NCBI GenBank assembly: GCA_038206385.1
Contig: JBBRAW010000004.1
Location: 1-64,000 of the forward strand
Reading direction: 5' to 3'
DNA from: JANXSD01 sp038206385
GTDB lineage: Bacteria > Bacteroidota > Bacteroidia > AKYH767-A > OLB10
Length of the DNA stretch: 64,000 nucleotides
Shown here: positions 19,401-28,574 of the stretch, piece by piece
Numbering within the stretch: position 1 is the stretch's first letter
How the letters are laid out: each line of letters opens with the position of its first letter
Made by a program: the position numbers and the translations under genes
Notes under the pieces: generated by a model
What the model was told of the DNA's origin: nothing
Databases searched by the model: none
What the model saw: the letters and a program-made list of their open reading frames with translations, nothing else

Positions 19401-21361
19401 TTGGTATTACTGGTTTATATAGCGCGGCAAACGGTGTGCAACCTCCGCAATATCCTGCCGGTTATGCAGTGGCCTTTTCTAGTCAAATAAATGTATTAGC
19501 TGGTGAACATTATGTAATTTTAGTTAGTAATTACGCTACAAGTACATCGGGTTTCGATATTATTTTTGGTACATCACCAATAACTTATGGCGGTGGTGGA
19601 TTCAACGCCGTTAGCTGGTCTGGGGGAATTGATACCGATTGGTTTAAAAAGGAAAATTGGGGTGGTTGCGCAATCCCTTCCTGTTCATTTGATGCAATAG
19701 TAAATGGTGGAATAATATTACAACCTGCTATTAATGCTCCCGCTAATGCGAAGTCAATTTTAATTAATCCAGGTGCAACACTTAAACTAAATTCAAATAA
19801 GACTTTAACAGTATGTGAGAACTTTACAAATTTAGGAACATTTAATTCTGGTGTAGGATCAACAGTAATTTTTAACAATAATACTTTCAATCAAAATATA
19901 GATGGAAATTTATTAGGAACAAATGCCTTCTACAATGTTACAGTAACAAAATCAGGAGGTGTTGTAAAAATATTAAAGGATGTTGAGATGAAAGGTGATT
20001 TTATGATTTCGAATGGCACCTCTACATTTTCAGCAAATAATAATTTACATTTTGTAGGTGGTGATTTTACAAACAATGGAAATTACTTACCTGGATTTGT
20101 AGGCACGTTAGAATTGAATGGAAGTACTCCACAAAATTATTATAATTTTGGCACTTTGAATAATGCAAAAATAAATAATGCTAGCGCTACTGGCGTTACT
20201 ATTTTTTCAGATTTAGAAATAGGAAATAACGGAATACTTACTTTAACAAATGGAAGAATTAATACCACACCATTTACTGAAGTTAGAGTGTTAAATAGAA
20301 ATATTTCTTCTGTTACTAGTGGTAATACTACAAGTTATGTCAATGGTCTTTTAAGAAGAAGAATCAATTCACAAGGCTCTTATGATTTCCCAGTTGGTGA
20401 AGCTAGTAAAGGATATCAATTGGCAAATGTAAATTTCAATAATAGCTCAACTCCAACTGCAATTGATAATATTGTAACGTACTTTCAACCGTATTCTCCA
20501 TCGCCTCCACCAACAGGAGCTACTGATTGCGGAATCACCTACTCTTCTCCAGTGCTCGATAATGGTAAATGGAATTTCGTTTCTTCTCCTAATGCTTTTT
20601 CTGGAGATTTTGATCTCACGCTTCATAATTTAAATTATACAAATGCAGCTGCTAAATACACGATAATGAATGATCAAGGAAGTGGATGGATGATCGCAAA
20701 TGGGAATTGCGCTCCTTCCATTGTAACTGCCGTAAAAAGAACGAGCATGTCAGGCCTACTTGGAGATTTTGGAATAGCTCAAGGACCAAGTTTGTTGCCT
20801 ATCGAGTTACTATCATTCACTGCAAAACCACTTTCAACATACATACAATTAAACTGGACTACCGCATCGGAAAAAGAAAATAAAGGCTTCGAAATTCAAC
20901 GCTTTGATGCTAGTGGTGCATTTGAAACAATCGGTTGGATAAATGGTGCCGGCACAACAAATATTCAAAAGTATTATCAGTTTAATGATATCAATGTAAA
21001 AACAAATACACTTTATTATTATCGATTACATCAAATAGATTTTAATGGAAATTCAGCGATTAGTCCAATAATATCTTGTCAACTGAAAGGCCGATTCTTG
21101 AATGCATCAGTTTTCCCTAATCCAGTTGCTGATGAGGCTGTAATTACTTATTTCCTTGACGAAGAGGCAAACGTTATGTTGAGTTTGTTTAACACATTAG
21201 GAGAAGAAATAATTATTCAAGAAAATACATACTTGCAACAAGGAACTCAACATTTAATTATCAAAACAACACAGCTCCATGTTTCTGATGGCTTATATAC
21301 TCTAAAAGTTAATGCTTCTGGAAAGGCAGCGTTTTTGAAAATAATCATTTCTTCAAATTAA
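16490..21361 (+). CDS. giant multidomain T9SS surface protein, module 2
   Basis: 1623 residues, the largest protein here. Signal peptide (ends IVNGQ, about 27); an N-terminal jelly-roll-like domain (FDGILSSVP...AMGIDDLTFS, about 40-240); an Ig-like stretch (about 245-430); PPC-like domains at about 433-575, 577-705 and 714-850; the Cys-rich module NGQDCGNYIQVCDTTMSFG (about 855-1035); WSGGIDTDWFKKENWGGC (about 1042) and a long repetitive region. An FN3-like segment (ELLSFTAKPL...ASEKENKGFEIQR, about 1437) and a type A T9SS sorting domain (VFPNPVADEA, about 1541 to the end) close it. The C-terminal 770 residues are close to module 1; the PPC-like pair at 433-705 is shared with module 3. Confidence 0.88.
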   Translation: MKNNYSIKKIFPLVLIMIAFANIVNGQISYLTQGSNYNQTFDGILSSVPANNTTQSVPALPLGWVWVESGSNANTTYRVDNGSSNTSDFYLLGATNSTERAIGGYSSNNLQSQWGASLTNNTGVTLTEFTLSYTGEQWRDGGNGSAVFNVDAFSYSINSATSLTTGIWNNVTQLNFTALVNNNSSDITLNGNAAANKVLITFTVTGILWAPGQTFWMRWTDPNESGNDDAMGIDDLTFSATISAPPTITTGIISPLNFCSGSAVSVPYTKTGTFTGGNIFTAQLSDATGSFAAPVNIGSLSSTTSGTITATIPVATPTGTLYRIRVVSSTPSVTGSNNGSNISITSKPTATLSYSGSPFCTNSTGSQSVILTGTLGGTFSSSGGLTIVPSTGLVTPSSSTAASYTVTYTMPATGACPLQTATTNIIISSPPPCTLGTGVVNVASLPYISNGRTTCGKINDLTSANTLSCGISNYLSGEDEVFIFTPTSSGNITITLTSNGSRTGLMLYDGCPLNGSCSITSCIGYEQSSSGSKSLCANVTSGITYYLIVDSWANPKCNNYDIIIDAPISSLPGSVCANAVSIPSLPYTLTNETTKCRGNDYTNASIGSCGTIYESGEDKVYVYNAVTAECIGITITGANSNSIGFQVYSGCPGSAGALCVGNSGGAVSGTLSGTVTLSSPGTYYIVVDNQAAPSYVNYNISIASFGVGVTNDLPCNAIPLTLGVSYIGTNTCSSGASEPATLPACWGPGGNVRNTVWFKVVAPASGSIRVRVIPNSLTNPQIAIYSGTFGTSMTLKGCSDDATSCGTTTNYSSDLTVSGLISGNTYYIVVDGYGILTGSFGILAIDGSQPLPPLSNGQDCGNYIQVCDTTMSFGNPGFQSFGNICDFDGSGANCLNAGERGSAWFEVTMATNGVLEFSIVPKDWSGPAMPVGNETDYDFAVWKTVGTGAVTCSDIAPPINAVPIRCNYSALGITGLYSAANGVQPPQYPAGYAVAFSSQINVLAGEHYVILVSNYATSTSGFDIIFGTSPITYGGGGFNAVSWSGGIDTDWFKKENWGGCAIPSCSFDAIVNGGIILQPAINAPANAKSILINPGATLKLNSNKTLTVCENFTNLGTFNSGVGSTVIFNNNTFNQNIDGNLLGTNAFYNVTVTKSGGVVKILKDVEMKGDFMISNGTSTFSANNNLHFVGGDFTNNGNYLPGFVGTLELNGSTPQNYYNFGTLNNAKINNASATGVTIFSDLEIGNNGILTLTNGRINTTPFTEVRVLNRNISSVTSGNTTSYVNGLLRRRINSQGSYDFPVGEASKGYQLANVNFNNSSTPTAIDNIVTYFQPYSPSPPPTGATDCGITYSSPVLDNGKWNFVSSPNAFSGDFDLTLHNLNYTNAAAKYTIMNDQGSGWMIANGNCAPSIVTAVKRTSMSGLLGDFGIAQGPSLLPIELLSFTAKPLSTYIQLNWTTASEKENKGFEIQRFDASGAFETIGWINGAGTTNIQKYYQFNDINVKTNTLYYYRLHQIDFNGNSAISPIISCQLKGRFLNASVFPNPVADEAVITYFLDEEANVMLSLFNTLGEEIIIQENTYLQQGTQHLIIKTTQLHVSDGLYTLKVNASGKAAFLKIIISSN

Positions 21362-21445
21362 TCAATACCAAACGTACAGTAAGTAGTGGTATAAGTAGCT
21401 AAAATTCGATTTCTGCAACTCTCTTGGTTTCTTTTTCGTAAGAAA

Positions 21446-21459
21446 GGCATAAATATGCC
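21446..21459 (+). other. short perfect hairpin just before small protein C
   Basis: GGCATA, loop AA, TATGCC, ending five bases before the ATG at 21465. It covers the place where a ribosome-binding site would sit, so it could affect translation of this gene; a chance palindrome is equally possible. Confidence 0.3.
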
Positions 21460-21464
21460 CATCT

Positions 21465-21839
21465 ATGAAACCATTATACCTGTTTTTGACCATTTTTTTA
21501 AGTTTTCTTACATCTGCACAACTCAAAGCGCAAGATAATTATTCATCATTAAATGTTACTGGCGACTTAGTAATTGAAATCCCCAGAGCAGATCTAATAA
21601 AAACAATACCGTCACTAAAATTGAAACTAAAAGAGATGAAAAATATTTCTTTTGATGGATTTTGTGAAAGTAGAAAATTGCTTTTTCTGCATACCAATGG
21701 TGAATCCCTTGCTAATGTTTTGTCAGTAATGAATGAGATGAATCTAATTTATTACATTAAACAAAATACGTCAATAGAACGTGCAAAGAAAGCATGTATG
21801 AATGAAGATGAAATCAAAAGTAGTTTCATTATCGAATAA
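21465..21839 (+). CDS. small secreted protein C, first gene of module 3
   Basis: A 124-residue protein with a signal peptide ending near QLKAQD (residue 23). The mature part shares the order seen in the other two small genes: GDLVIEIPR, then LIKTIPSLKLKLKEM, ISFDGFCES, KLLFLHTNGE, SLANVLSVMNEM, and LIYYIKQN. It resembles the gene at 16022 most, including the two cysteines (GFC and KKAC) and the final strand ending in IK. No sorting domain, lipobox or known family. It lies 30 bases before the third giant gene and 103 bases after the second, so the whole region could be one long transcription unit or three separate ones. Confidence 0.75.
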   Translation: MKPLYLFLTIFLSFLTSAQLKAQDNYSSLNVTGDLVIEIPRADLIKTIPSLKLKLKEMKNISFDGFCESRKLLFLHTNGESLANVLSVMNEMNLIYYIKQNTSIERAKKACMNEDEIKSSFIIE

Positions 21840-21869
21840 TTTATTTAACAAAACCGAATCATCCTAACC

Positions 21870-24800
21870 ATGAAACGAATTATAACTATTTTCAGTTTAC
21901 TTATCTGCATTCAACAAATTAATGCACAATGTATCGGCGGAACATTAGCTTCAAATATTATTCCATCAACTTCTTGGCAATTTGTTAATGGCGTTGCTGG
22001 AGGAACATATTATACCTTTAATGGAACTGCTGGAAATACCTATTCATTTTCATTCTGTTCAGTAGATGGTGGAAGTAGTAGTTATGATACGCAAATATCA
22101 TTGTTAAATTCTTTTGGAAATTATTTACAAGCGGGAGTTGATGATTATTGTGGCTTAAATGCACGATTAGATTTTTATTGTACTGTTACTGCAACCTATC
22201 GTGTACTACTAACAAAATACAATTGTGTTAGTCAAAATAACATGGGCAAGGTTGCTTATAAATATTTAGCAACTCCAATGTGCCCAACAGGTTTAGGAAC
22301 TGGAGTAACGAATGTTGCTTCATTACCTTATACATCAGGTGCAGGTTCAACAGCAGGAGGAGTTAATGATCTTACCGCTTCCAATATGAATATTTGTAGT
22401 AATTCTTCTTATTTATACGGCGAAGATAAAGTCTGGATTTTTACACCTGTAACGGGTGGAAATGTAACAATTACACTATTAACTTCAAGTACTAAAGCAG
22501 GTATGTATTTGTTTAATGGTTGCCCTTTAAATGGAAATACAAGTTCATGTGTTGCATCAAGTTTAGGTGGAGCAAATCCTACAATGACAATTTGCGTGGA
22601 ACAAGGTGTAACATATTATTTAGTTATAGATTCAAGGTCTAATACATCTAATTTTACATATTCCAATTTAACAATTACTGCACCATCTGCTGTTTCTACT
22701 TGTTCTATTGGAACTGAAATAGCAATTCCGAGTCTTCCTTATAATTCAATAGGTAGAACAACTTGTGGAAAGGGAAATGAAATTACAAGCGCAAATACAA
22801 TGACATGCGGAAATAATTCCTATTTATTTAGCGAAGATGAAGTGTTTACTTTTACGCCAATATCATCTGGAAATATAACCGTTGGAATTACTTCTTCATC
22901 ATCCTATTCAGGAATATTTTTATTTGAAGGTTGTCCATTAACAAGTTATTGCGCTGCAACAGGAAATCGTTGTATTGGAAGTTCAACTTCTGCTAGTGGA
23001 ACAAAATCATTGTGTGGATATGTAATTGCAGGAAGAACTTATTATGTTGTTGTTGATAATTATAATAGTTGTTTCCCCTATTCCATAAACATCTCTTCGC
23101 CAGCATCCAATTTAACTGGAGCCACTTGTGCTAATCCTGTAATAGTTTCTACATTGCCATTTATTGCAACAAAAGAAAGTACAACATGTATGGGAGATGA
23201 TTACAACAATTTTACCACTGGCTCATGTGGTTCATTGTATGAATCAGGAGAAGATAAAGTTTATCGTTATGATTCTCCAGGTTCCGAATGTGTTGGTATT
23301 ACGTTGTCAGCATCAAGCACAAATAGTATAGGTTTTCAAGTGTATAATGGAATACCAGGAAATGCAGGTGTTACATGCATCGGTTCTGGTGGAGGTGCAT
23401 ACGCTGGCACATTAACAGGAAGCGTTACATTATCCGCAGCAGGAACTTATTATTTTATGGTAGATACTTGGGCTGATCCTACAAATGCAAATTATAATAT
23501 TGCATTATCATCTTATGGAAATGCTGTTGCAAATGATTTACCATGTAATGCAATTATGATTCCTGTTGGTAATTCCGTTACTGGTGATAACAGTTGTTCT
23601 GGTGGTAGTGGCGAGCCTCCCGTTCCTGCATGTTGGATAACACCAAATAGTGTAAATACGGTTTGGTATAGTTTCGTTGCACCATCATCAGGAAAAGCAA
23701 TCATCCGAACTTCAACAGGATCATTACGCAATACACAAATTGCACTTTATGCTGGAACATGCGGAACAAGTTTATCTTATGTTTCATGCAATGATAATGC
23801 TTCAGCTTGTGGTGGCACTTCAACAAATATGTCGCAAATATCAGCTACAACATTAGTGGCAGGAAATACCTATTACGTTGCCGTTGATGGTTATAATTCA
23901 TTTACAGGATCATTTGGAATTTCAATTTTAGATGGTGCAAATCCATTGCCTGCTGTTCCAGGTCAAGACTGCTCATTGGCATTGTCAGTTTGTAAATCTG
24001 TAACAACAGTTGGTGATCCAGGCTTTCAAACATTTGGAAATATTTGTGACTTTACTGGTGGTGGTACCAATTGCATTTCAACAGGTGAACGTGGCACTGT
24101 TTGGTACGAAATTCAAATCGCATCAAATGGCAATATGGAATTTACTATAACTCCAAATGATTGGGAAGGATCACCAAGTTTAGTAAGTACTGATTATGAT
24201 TTTGTAATGTGGAAAACAAGCGGAACAGGAGCAACAAGTTGTGGAGGAATTTCTGCTGGCGCAACTCCTATTCGATGTAATTATAGTTTTCTTGGAGTTA
24301 CAGGATTATATGGTGCTAGCAATGGATTAGATAACCCCGCATATCCAGGATTTGGAGCTGCTAATCAAGCACAATTACCTGTAATAGCTGGAGAGGTTTA
24401 TGTAATCGCAATTTCAAATTATTCAAATTCTGTTTCTGGATTTAGATTAGAATTTAGTAACAGCTCGCCAATAAATTATACTCCAACACCATCAACAGTT
24501 GTATGGACAGGTGGAGTTGATAACGATTGGTTTAATACTGAAAATTGGGGAGGTTGCGCACTGCCTAGTTGTGCAACAAACGCAATTATACTTTCTGCAT
24601 CTGCAAATCAACCAATAATAAATGCATCAGGCAGTACAGCAAAGTCGTTAACGGTAAATGCTGGAGCAAGTTTAACAATCAATCCTAATATTACTTTAAC
24701 ATTATGTCAGAATTTATCTAATTCAGGAGTGTTAAATGCGAAAGGAAATTCAACGATAGTATTCACTGGCAATTCAAATCAAAATATTGATGGAAGTTTA

Positions 24801-26291
24801 ATAGGTAGTAATGCATTTTCAAATTTTGTAATTACAAAAACAGGAGGAACTGCAACATTGTCTAATGATATAGATGTAAATGCTAATTTAATAATTTCTG
24901 ATGCATCAAGTACGCTTGATGGTAATGGAAAGAAGATAAATTTAAAAGGAAATTTTGCAAATAATGGCGGAAGTTTTATTGCTGGTAATAATGGTAATCT
25001 AACATTTAGTGGTAATTCAACTCAAACATATTTTAATGTTGGTACAATAAATTCTGTAACGATGCTTCATGCTGGATCAGGAATTTTATTGCTATCAAAT
25101 ATGAATGTTGGAACGAATGGCATTATGAATTTTAGTAGTGGAAAAATTATAACTACAAATAACTTTGAAGTAAATGAAACTAATAGTTCTTCTTTAGCTA
25201 TCAATGCAGGAAATGCAACAAGTTATGTTGAAGGCACTCTTAGAAGATCACTACCACCTGCTCAGTCGCCACGAATTTTTGAATTTCCTGTAGGTAATGC
25301 TAACAAAGGATTTCAACGTGCTACTTTAAATTTTTACGCAGGTGCAACGCCTACTATTTCAAGTTTGGCAATGACATTTAATAATTATTCTGGTACACTA
25401 CCAAATTCTTTAGGACAAGATCCTTCTTGTACTCCTAAATTTAATTCAATTTCTTTAGACAATGGTTATTGGAATTTAACTCCACAAGGAAATGGACAAG
25501 CTGATATGAATATGACATTGTATAATACAAACTATACTAATCCGTCAAATGTTTTTTCAATTATGGAAAGTGTAAATAGTGGATCATGGTTCGTTCCTAA
25601 TATAGTAAGTGGAAGTTGTATATCGTCCGCTATTACTTCCGTTACCCGAAATGGTATTGGGAACACACATTCAAACGGCGTTCCTATTGGTTTTGGAATT
25701 GCACAAGGGAATTCCGCATTGCCTATTACATTACTATCCTTTATTGCAGAAGCAAGGAGCAATAGTATTATGACAACATGGATGACTGCTACAGAAAAAA
25801 ATAATAAAGGCTTCGAGATTCAACGTGCAATAAAGCCTGATCAGTTTGGAGTTATTGGTTGGGTAAATGCTGCTGGAAATGGAAATTCAACTACACTGAA
25901 CACGTATAATTTCGAAGATAAGAATGTAAGTGCAAATGTGCTTTATTATTATCGCCTACATCAAGTTGATTTAAATGGCAAAGACTCGTATTCCAAAATT
26001 GTTGCTGCAATTATTCATGAAAAAGGTGTTGTGATTTTAAATGCTTATCCAAATCCTTATAATGTAGCTACTACAATAAAATATATTCTTAGTCGACCAA
26101 CAATTGTTACTATTGAAATTTCTGATATGAGTGGAAAATTGGTAAAAAAATACCAACAAGGATTACAAAATGAAGGAAGTTATTCTGTTCCATTTTCAGG
26201 AAAAGAATTTGGGTTAAATGCAGGTTTGTATAATGTAGTAGTATGGTGCGACGACGAACGACATCAACTACGTTTAACTGAAACGGAATAA
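21870..26291 (+). CDS. giant multidomain T9SS surface protein, module 3
   Basis: 1473 residues. Signal peptide (ends QQINAQ, about 19); a short Cys-containing N-terminal beta domain (about 20-135); four PPC-like domains starting near 141 (LGTGVTNVASLPY), 279 (IGTEIAIPSLPYN), 420 (CANPVIVSTLPF) and 553 (NDLPCNAIMIPVG); the Cys-rich module GQDCSLALSVCKS...GFQTFGNICDF (about 697-870); WTGGVDNDWFNTENWGGC (about 878) opening the repetitive region; an FN3-like segment (TLLSFIAEAR...ATEKNNKGFEIQR, about 1286); and a type A T9SS sorting domain (AYPNPYNVATT, about 1391). No catalytic motif is visible. Most likely a surface adhesin or matrix protein paired with the preceding small protein. Confidence 0.88.
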   Translation: MKRIITIFSLLICIQQINAQCIGGTLASNIIPSTSWQFVNGVAGGTYYTFNGTAGNTYSFSFCSVDGGSSSYDTQISLLNSFGNYLQAGVDDYCGLNARLDFYCTVTATYRVLLTKYNCVSQNNMGKVAYKYLATPMCPTGLGTGVTNVASLPYTSGAGSTAGGVNDLTASNMNICSNSSYLYGEDKVWIFTPVTGGNVTITLLTSSTKAGMYLFNGCPLNGNTSSCVASSLGGANPTMTICVEQGVTYYLVIDSRSNTSNFTYSNLTITAPSAVSTCSIGTEIAIPSLPYNSIGRTTCGKGNEITSANTMTCGNNSYLFSEDEVFTFTPISSGNITVGITSSSSYSGIFLFEGCPLTSYCAATGNRCIGSSTSASGTKSLCGYVIAGRTYYVVVDNYNSCFPYSINISSPASNLTGATCANPVIVSTLPFIATKESTTCMGDDYNNFTTGSCGSLYESGEDKVYRYDSPGSECVGITLSASSTNSIGFQVYNGIPGNAGVTCIGSGGGAYAGTLTGSVTLSAAGTYYFMVDTWADPTNANYNIALSSYGNAVANDLPCNAIMIPVGNSVTGDNSCSGGSGEPPVPACWITPNSVNTVWYSFVAPSSGKAIIRTSTGSLRNTQIALYAGTCGTSLSYVSCNDNASACGGTSTNMSQISATTLVAGNTYYVAVDGYNSFTGSFGISILDGANPLPAVPGQDCSLALSVCKSVTTVGDPGFQTFGNICDFTGGGTNCISTGERGTVWYEIQIASNGNMEFTITPNDWEGSPSLVSTDYDFVMWKTSGTGATSCGGISAGATPIRCNYSFLGVTGLYGASNGLDNPAYPGFGAANQAQLPVIAGEVYVIAISNYSNSVSGFRLEFSNSSPINYTPTPSTVVWTGGVDNDWFNTENWGGCALPSCATNAIILSASANQPIINASGSTAKSLTVNAGASLTINPNITLTLCQNLSNSGVLNAKGNSTIVFTGNSNQNIDGSLIGSNAFSNFVITKTGGTATLSNDIDVNANLIISDASSTLDGNGKKINLKGNFANNGGSFIAGNNGNLTFSGNSTQTYFNVGTINSVTMLHAGSGILLLSNMNVGTNGIMNFSSGKIITTNNFEVNETNSSSLAINAGNATSYVEGTLRRSLPPAQSPRIFEFPVGNANKGFQRATLNFYAGATPTISSLAMTFNNYSGTLPNSLGQDPSCTPKFNSISLDNGYWNLTPQGNGQADMNMTLYNTNYTNPSNVFSIMESVNSGSWFVPNIVSGSCISSAITSVTRNGIGNTHSNGVPIGFGIAQGNSALPITLLSFIAEARSNSIMTTWMTATEKNNKGFEIQRAIKPDQFGVIGWVNAAGNGNSTTLNTYNFEDKNVSANVLYYYRLHQVDLNGKDSYSKIVAAIIHEKGVVILNAYPNPYNVATTIKYILSRPTIVTIEISDMSGKLVKKYQQGLQNEGSYSVPFSGKEFGLNAGLYNVVVWCDDERHQLRLTETE

Positions 26292-26376
26292 AAGATAAAA
26301 GAAAAAGTATTGGTTAAAAAGCACAAGTTTACTGGACTAATTTATACTAGGTATTTGTATTATGTAGGATTGTGTA

Positions 26377-27630
26377 TTATCTACTTTTAATAAAGTCATG
26401 CAACAAGGAAAACACTTCTTTGTATTTCGTTAGAGGTAATGTATTTGCTTTGTCATAGATATCATGATAGGCAGTGATCCCACCCATGGTATAACAAAAA
26501 AAAGAAGGAACTCCTTTTTCAGAAAAATAATAATGATCACTATTATGTGCAGCGCCTCTTTTACTTATTATTTTTAGATACTGATGTTCGCTATTTATTT
26601 TTTCAAATGAACTAAATGCCTCGGTATAAATAGCGCCATTAACAACCATTAAGCCATCCTCGCCAGTTCCTAATAAATCGAGATTGATTAAAAAATTAAT
26701 TTTTTGAAGGTCTACTGTGGGATGATCAGTATAATACTTTGACCCTATTAATCCTGCTTCTTCACCAGCAAATGCAATAAATACTAAAGTGTATTTTAGT
26801 TGATTTTCAGATTGTCTAAAATATTTTGCTAAATTCAATAACATTGTAACTCCTGAAGCATTATCATTTGCTCCTGGAAAATAAGTGTGCTTTCCCATTT
26901 TCCCAAGATGATCATAATGTGCTGTAATGAAAATAAAAGAATCAGGCAAACTGGATCCAGGAATAATTGCTATAACATTTTGTGTATGATGATTGGGGAT
27001 AAACTCATTTACAATATTCAATTTAATTTGCATAGGATTAGATGGAATAGCATTTCTTAAAATATGAAATGTAAAAAAGGAATCTACTATCGTACTAACA
27101 CTCCAAGTAAGTTTTTTTTCGCTAATAAAAATTAATCCAACAGCATTTAAAGGATTGTTTTTCCAAAGTCGAATGGAATCAGTTGTAAATGATTTTCCAT
27201 TTCCAGAAGTGTCAATTAATAATATGACGTTCCGAAAATTTTCTGATGTATAATATGTTGGCGAATGATTAATAATCTTTACAAGAAAAGTTCCTTTTAT
27301 TCCTGATGAAGAGGGATCGACAATATACTCCTTTCCAGGAAAAAGTAAATGACCATTAATTGAAACACTCATTTTAGAAGGAAAAGTATTTACAGGGAAT
27401 GAAAAATTTTGATAAAAATTATTTGATCCAGCGTTCAACCCAATTTTTATAAATTCATTTTTTAAAAACAAAGCAGCTTTTTGATCTCCACCATTAACAT
27501 ATCCTCTCCCGGCAAATGATTTATCAGTAAGATGATTTAATATACTGCGCGTGTAGATGCTGTCTTGAGCTTGCAACTTTATTGAAGCAAAAATCGCAAA
27601 ACATATAATGAAAGAAATTATACTTTTCAT
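26377..27630 (-). CDS. M28 family zinc metallopeptidase, secreted
   Basis: A 417-residue exported peptidase, probably an aminopeptidase-type enzyme in the periplasm or outside the cell. The signal peptide ends near KLQAQ (residue 22). The two-zinc site is complete: His in FITAHYDHLG, bridging Asp in PGANDNASG, catalytic Glu-Glu in AGEEAGLIG, Asp in INLDLLG and His in TAYHDIYDK. A PA-like insert (about 95-215) precedes the catalytic domain. The C-terminus ends DFIKSR with no T9SS sorting domain. Its start codon overlaps the stop of the upstream gene (TAATG), indicating translational coupling. Confidence 0.93.
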   Translation of the reverse strand: MKSIISFIICFAIFASIKLQAQDSIYTRSILNHLTDKSFAGRGYVNGGDQKAALFLKNEFIKIGLNAGSNNFYQNFSFPVNTFPSKMSVSINGHLLFPGKEYIVDPSSSGIKGTFLVKIINHSPTYYTSENFRNVILLIDTSGNGKSFTTDSIRLWKNNPLNAVGLIFISEKKLTWSVSTIVDSFFTFHILRNAIPSNPMQIKLNIVNEFIPNHHTQNVIAIIPGSSLPDSFIFITAHYDHLGKMGKHTYFPGANDNASGVTMLLNLAKYFRQSENQLKYTLVFIAFAGEEAGLIGSKYYTDHPTVDLQKINFLINLDLLGTGEDGLMVVNGAIYTEAFSSFEKINSEHQYLKIISKRGAAHNSDHYYFSEKGVPSFFCYTMGGITAYHDIYDKANTLPLTKYKEVFSLLHDFIKSR

Positions 27631-28574
27631 TAAGTACTAAACCGTCGTTTAATAAGATCGTTTAGTTCAATAAAAATTGGTGAATTCGTATTCCAATTCA
27701 TTTTACTAGCTAACTCATTATGTAATTCATTATAAGCTTCATCGTAATTTGTAAATCCATTTATCTTATCAATACTATCACTAAATTGTTGCTGATTACC
27801 AGAAAATAATTCATTAATAAAAGAAAAACGCTCATTTATTCCTATTGATTTCTTCAAGTTAATGAGTGGTTTTTTTTGTAATTTGTCTGCTACAGTTTCG
27901 TCATTTCGTGATTTAGAAATCTGTGCGTACAATGTTTCTTGTTCTTTAAATTTTCCACCTATTGTACTCGAAGGTTGATCAAATAAAGTTGCGGATTGAT
28001 GAATGGTTGTAGTTTCTTTTTTCTCAATCACTACATTCTTCTCCTTCTCCATTACTACACTTTTTTCTACTTCTGTTATAAGCTCAACATGCGATTCATT
28101 AAATTCGGCTTTAATAACAAATTCATTATTTGAATGAATAGTCGGTTGCTCTATTCGAGTATGCTTTTGAGAAATTCTTTCTTCCGTAAATGTTAGGTTA
28201 ACATTTTGTTCAATAGGTTCGACAATAGTATTTTCAATTATTGTAGCTTCATCTTCGAGTAACAAATTTGCAAATGCAATACTTTTATCTGATGGTATAT
28301 TGATTTCTGATTCTGGATAATCGGAATGACTAGAATGCTGAACTCTTGTTGGATGATTCACAACTCTTTCTAATGGTTCTTCACGAAACGAAGAATCTTG
28401 TACCTTGCTTAAATGATCTAATTGTTGATATAAATTTTGCAAAGAGTTTTTCATCAAATCAATTTCAATAAGTGGAACAATATTTAGATGCTCTCTAGCA
28501 TTTAAATATTGTTCAGTAAATGTTTCTAGTAGTCTGTCAATTTCTTGAAGGATCCGATTTCGTTCGTTAAGCAT
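27630..28574 (-). CDS. cytoplasmic unknown protein with conserved C-terminal module
   Basis: 314 residues from the ATG at 28574; the frame extends to 28679, but those residues look non-coding. The N-terminal 65 residues are predicted helical or coiled coil (NRILQEIDRLLETFTEQYLN). A long low-complexity, Glu/Ser/Thr-rich linker follows. The last 80 residues (LKKSIGINERFSFINELFSG...DKINGFTNYDEAYNEL...LIKRRFST) form a module I recognise from many unnamed Bacteroidota proteins. No signal peptide or membrane helix. Function unknown. The M28 peptidase gene starts on its stop codon, which suggests a linked role or only shared expression. Confidence 0.75.
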   Translation of the reverse strand: MLNERNRILQEIDRLLETFTEQYLNAREHLNIVPLIEIDLMKNSLQNLYQQLDHLSKVQDSSFREEPLERVVNHPTRVQHSSHSDYPESEINIPSDKSIAFANLLLEDEATIIENTIVEPIEQNVNLTFTEERISQKHTRIEQPTIHSNNEFVIKAEFNESHVELITEVEKSVVMEKEKNVVIEKKETTTIHQSATLFDQPSSTIGGKFKEQETLYAQISKSRNDETVADKLQKKPLINLKKSIGINERFSFINELFSGNQQQFSDSIDKINGFTNYDEAYNELHNELASKMNWNTNSPIFIELNDLIKRRFST

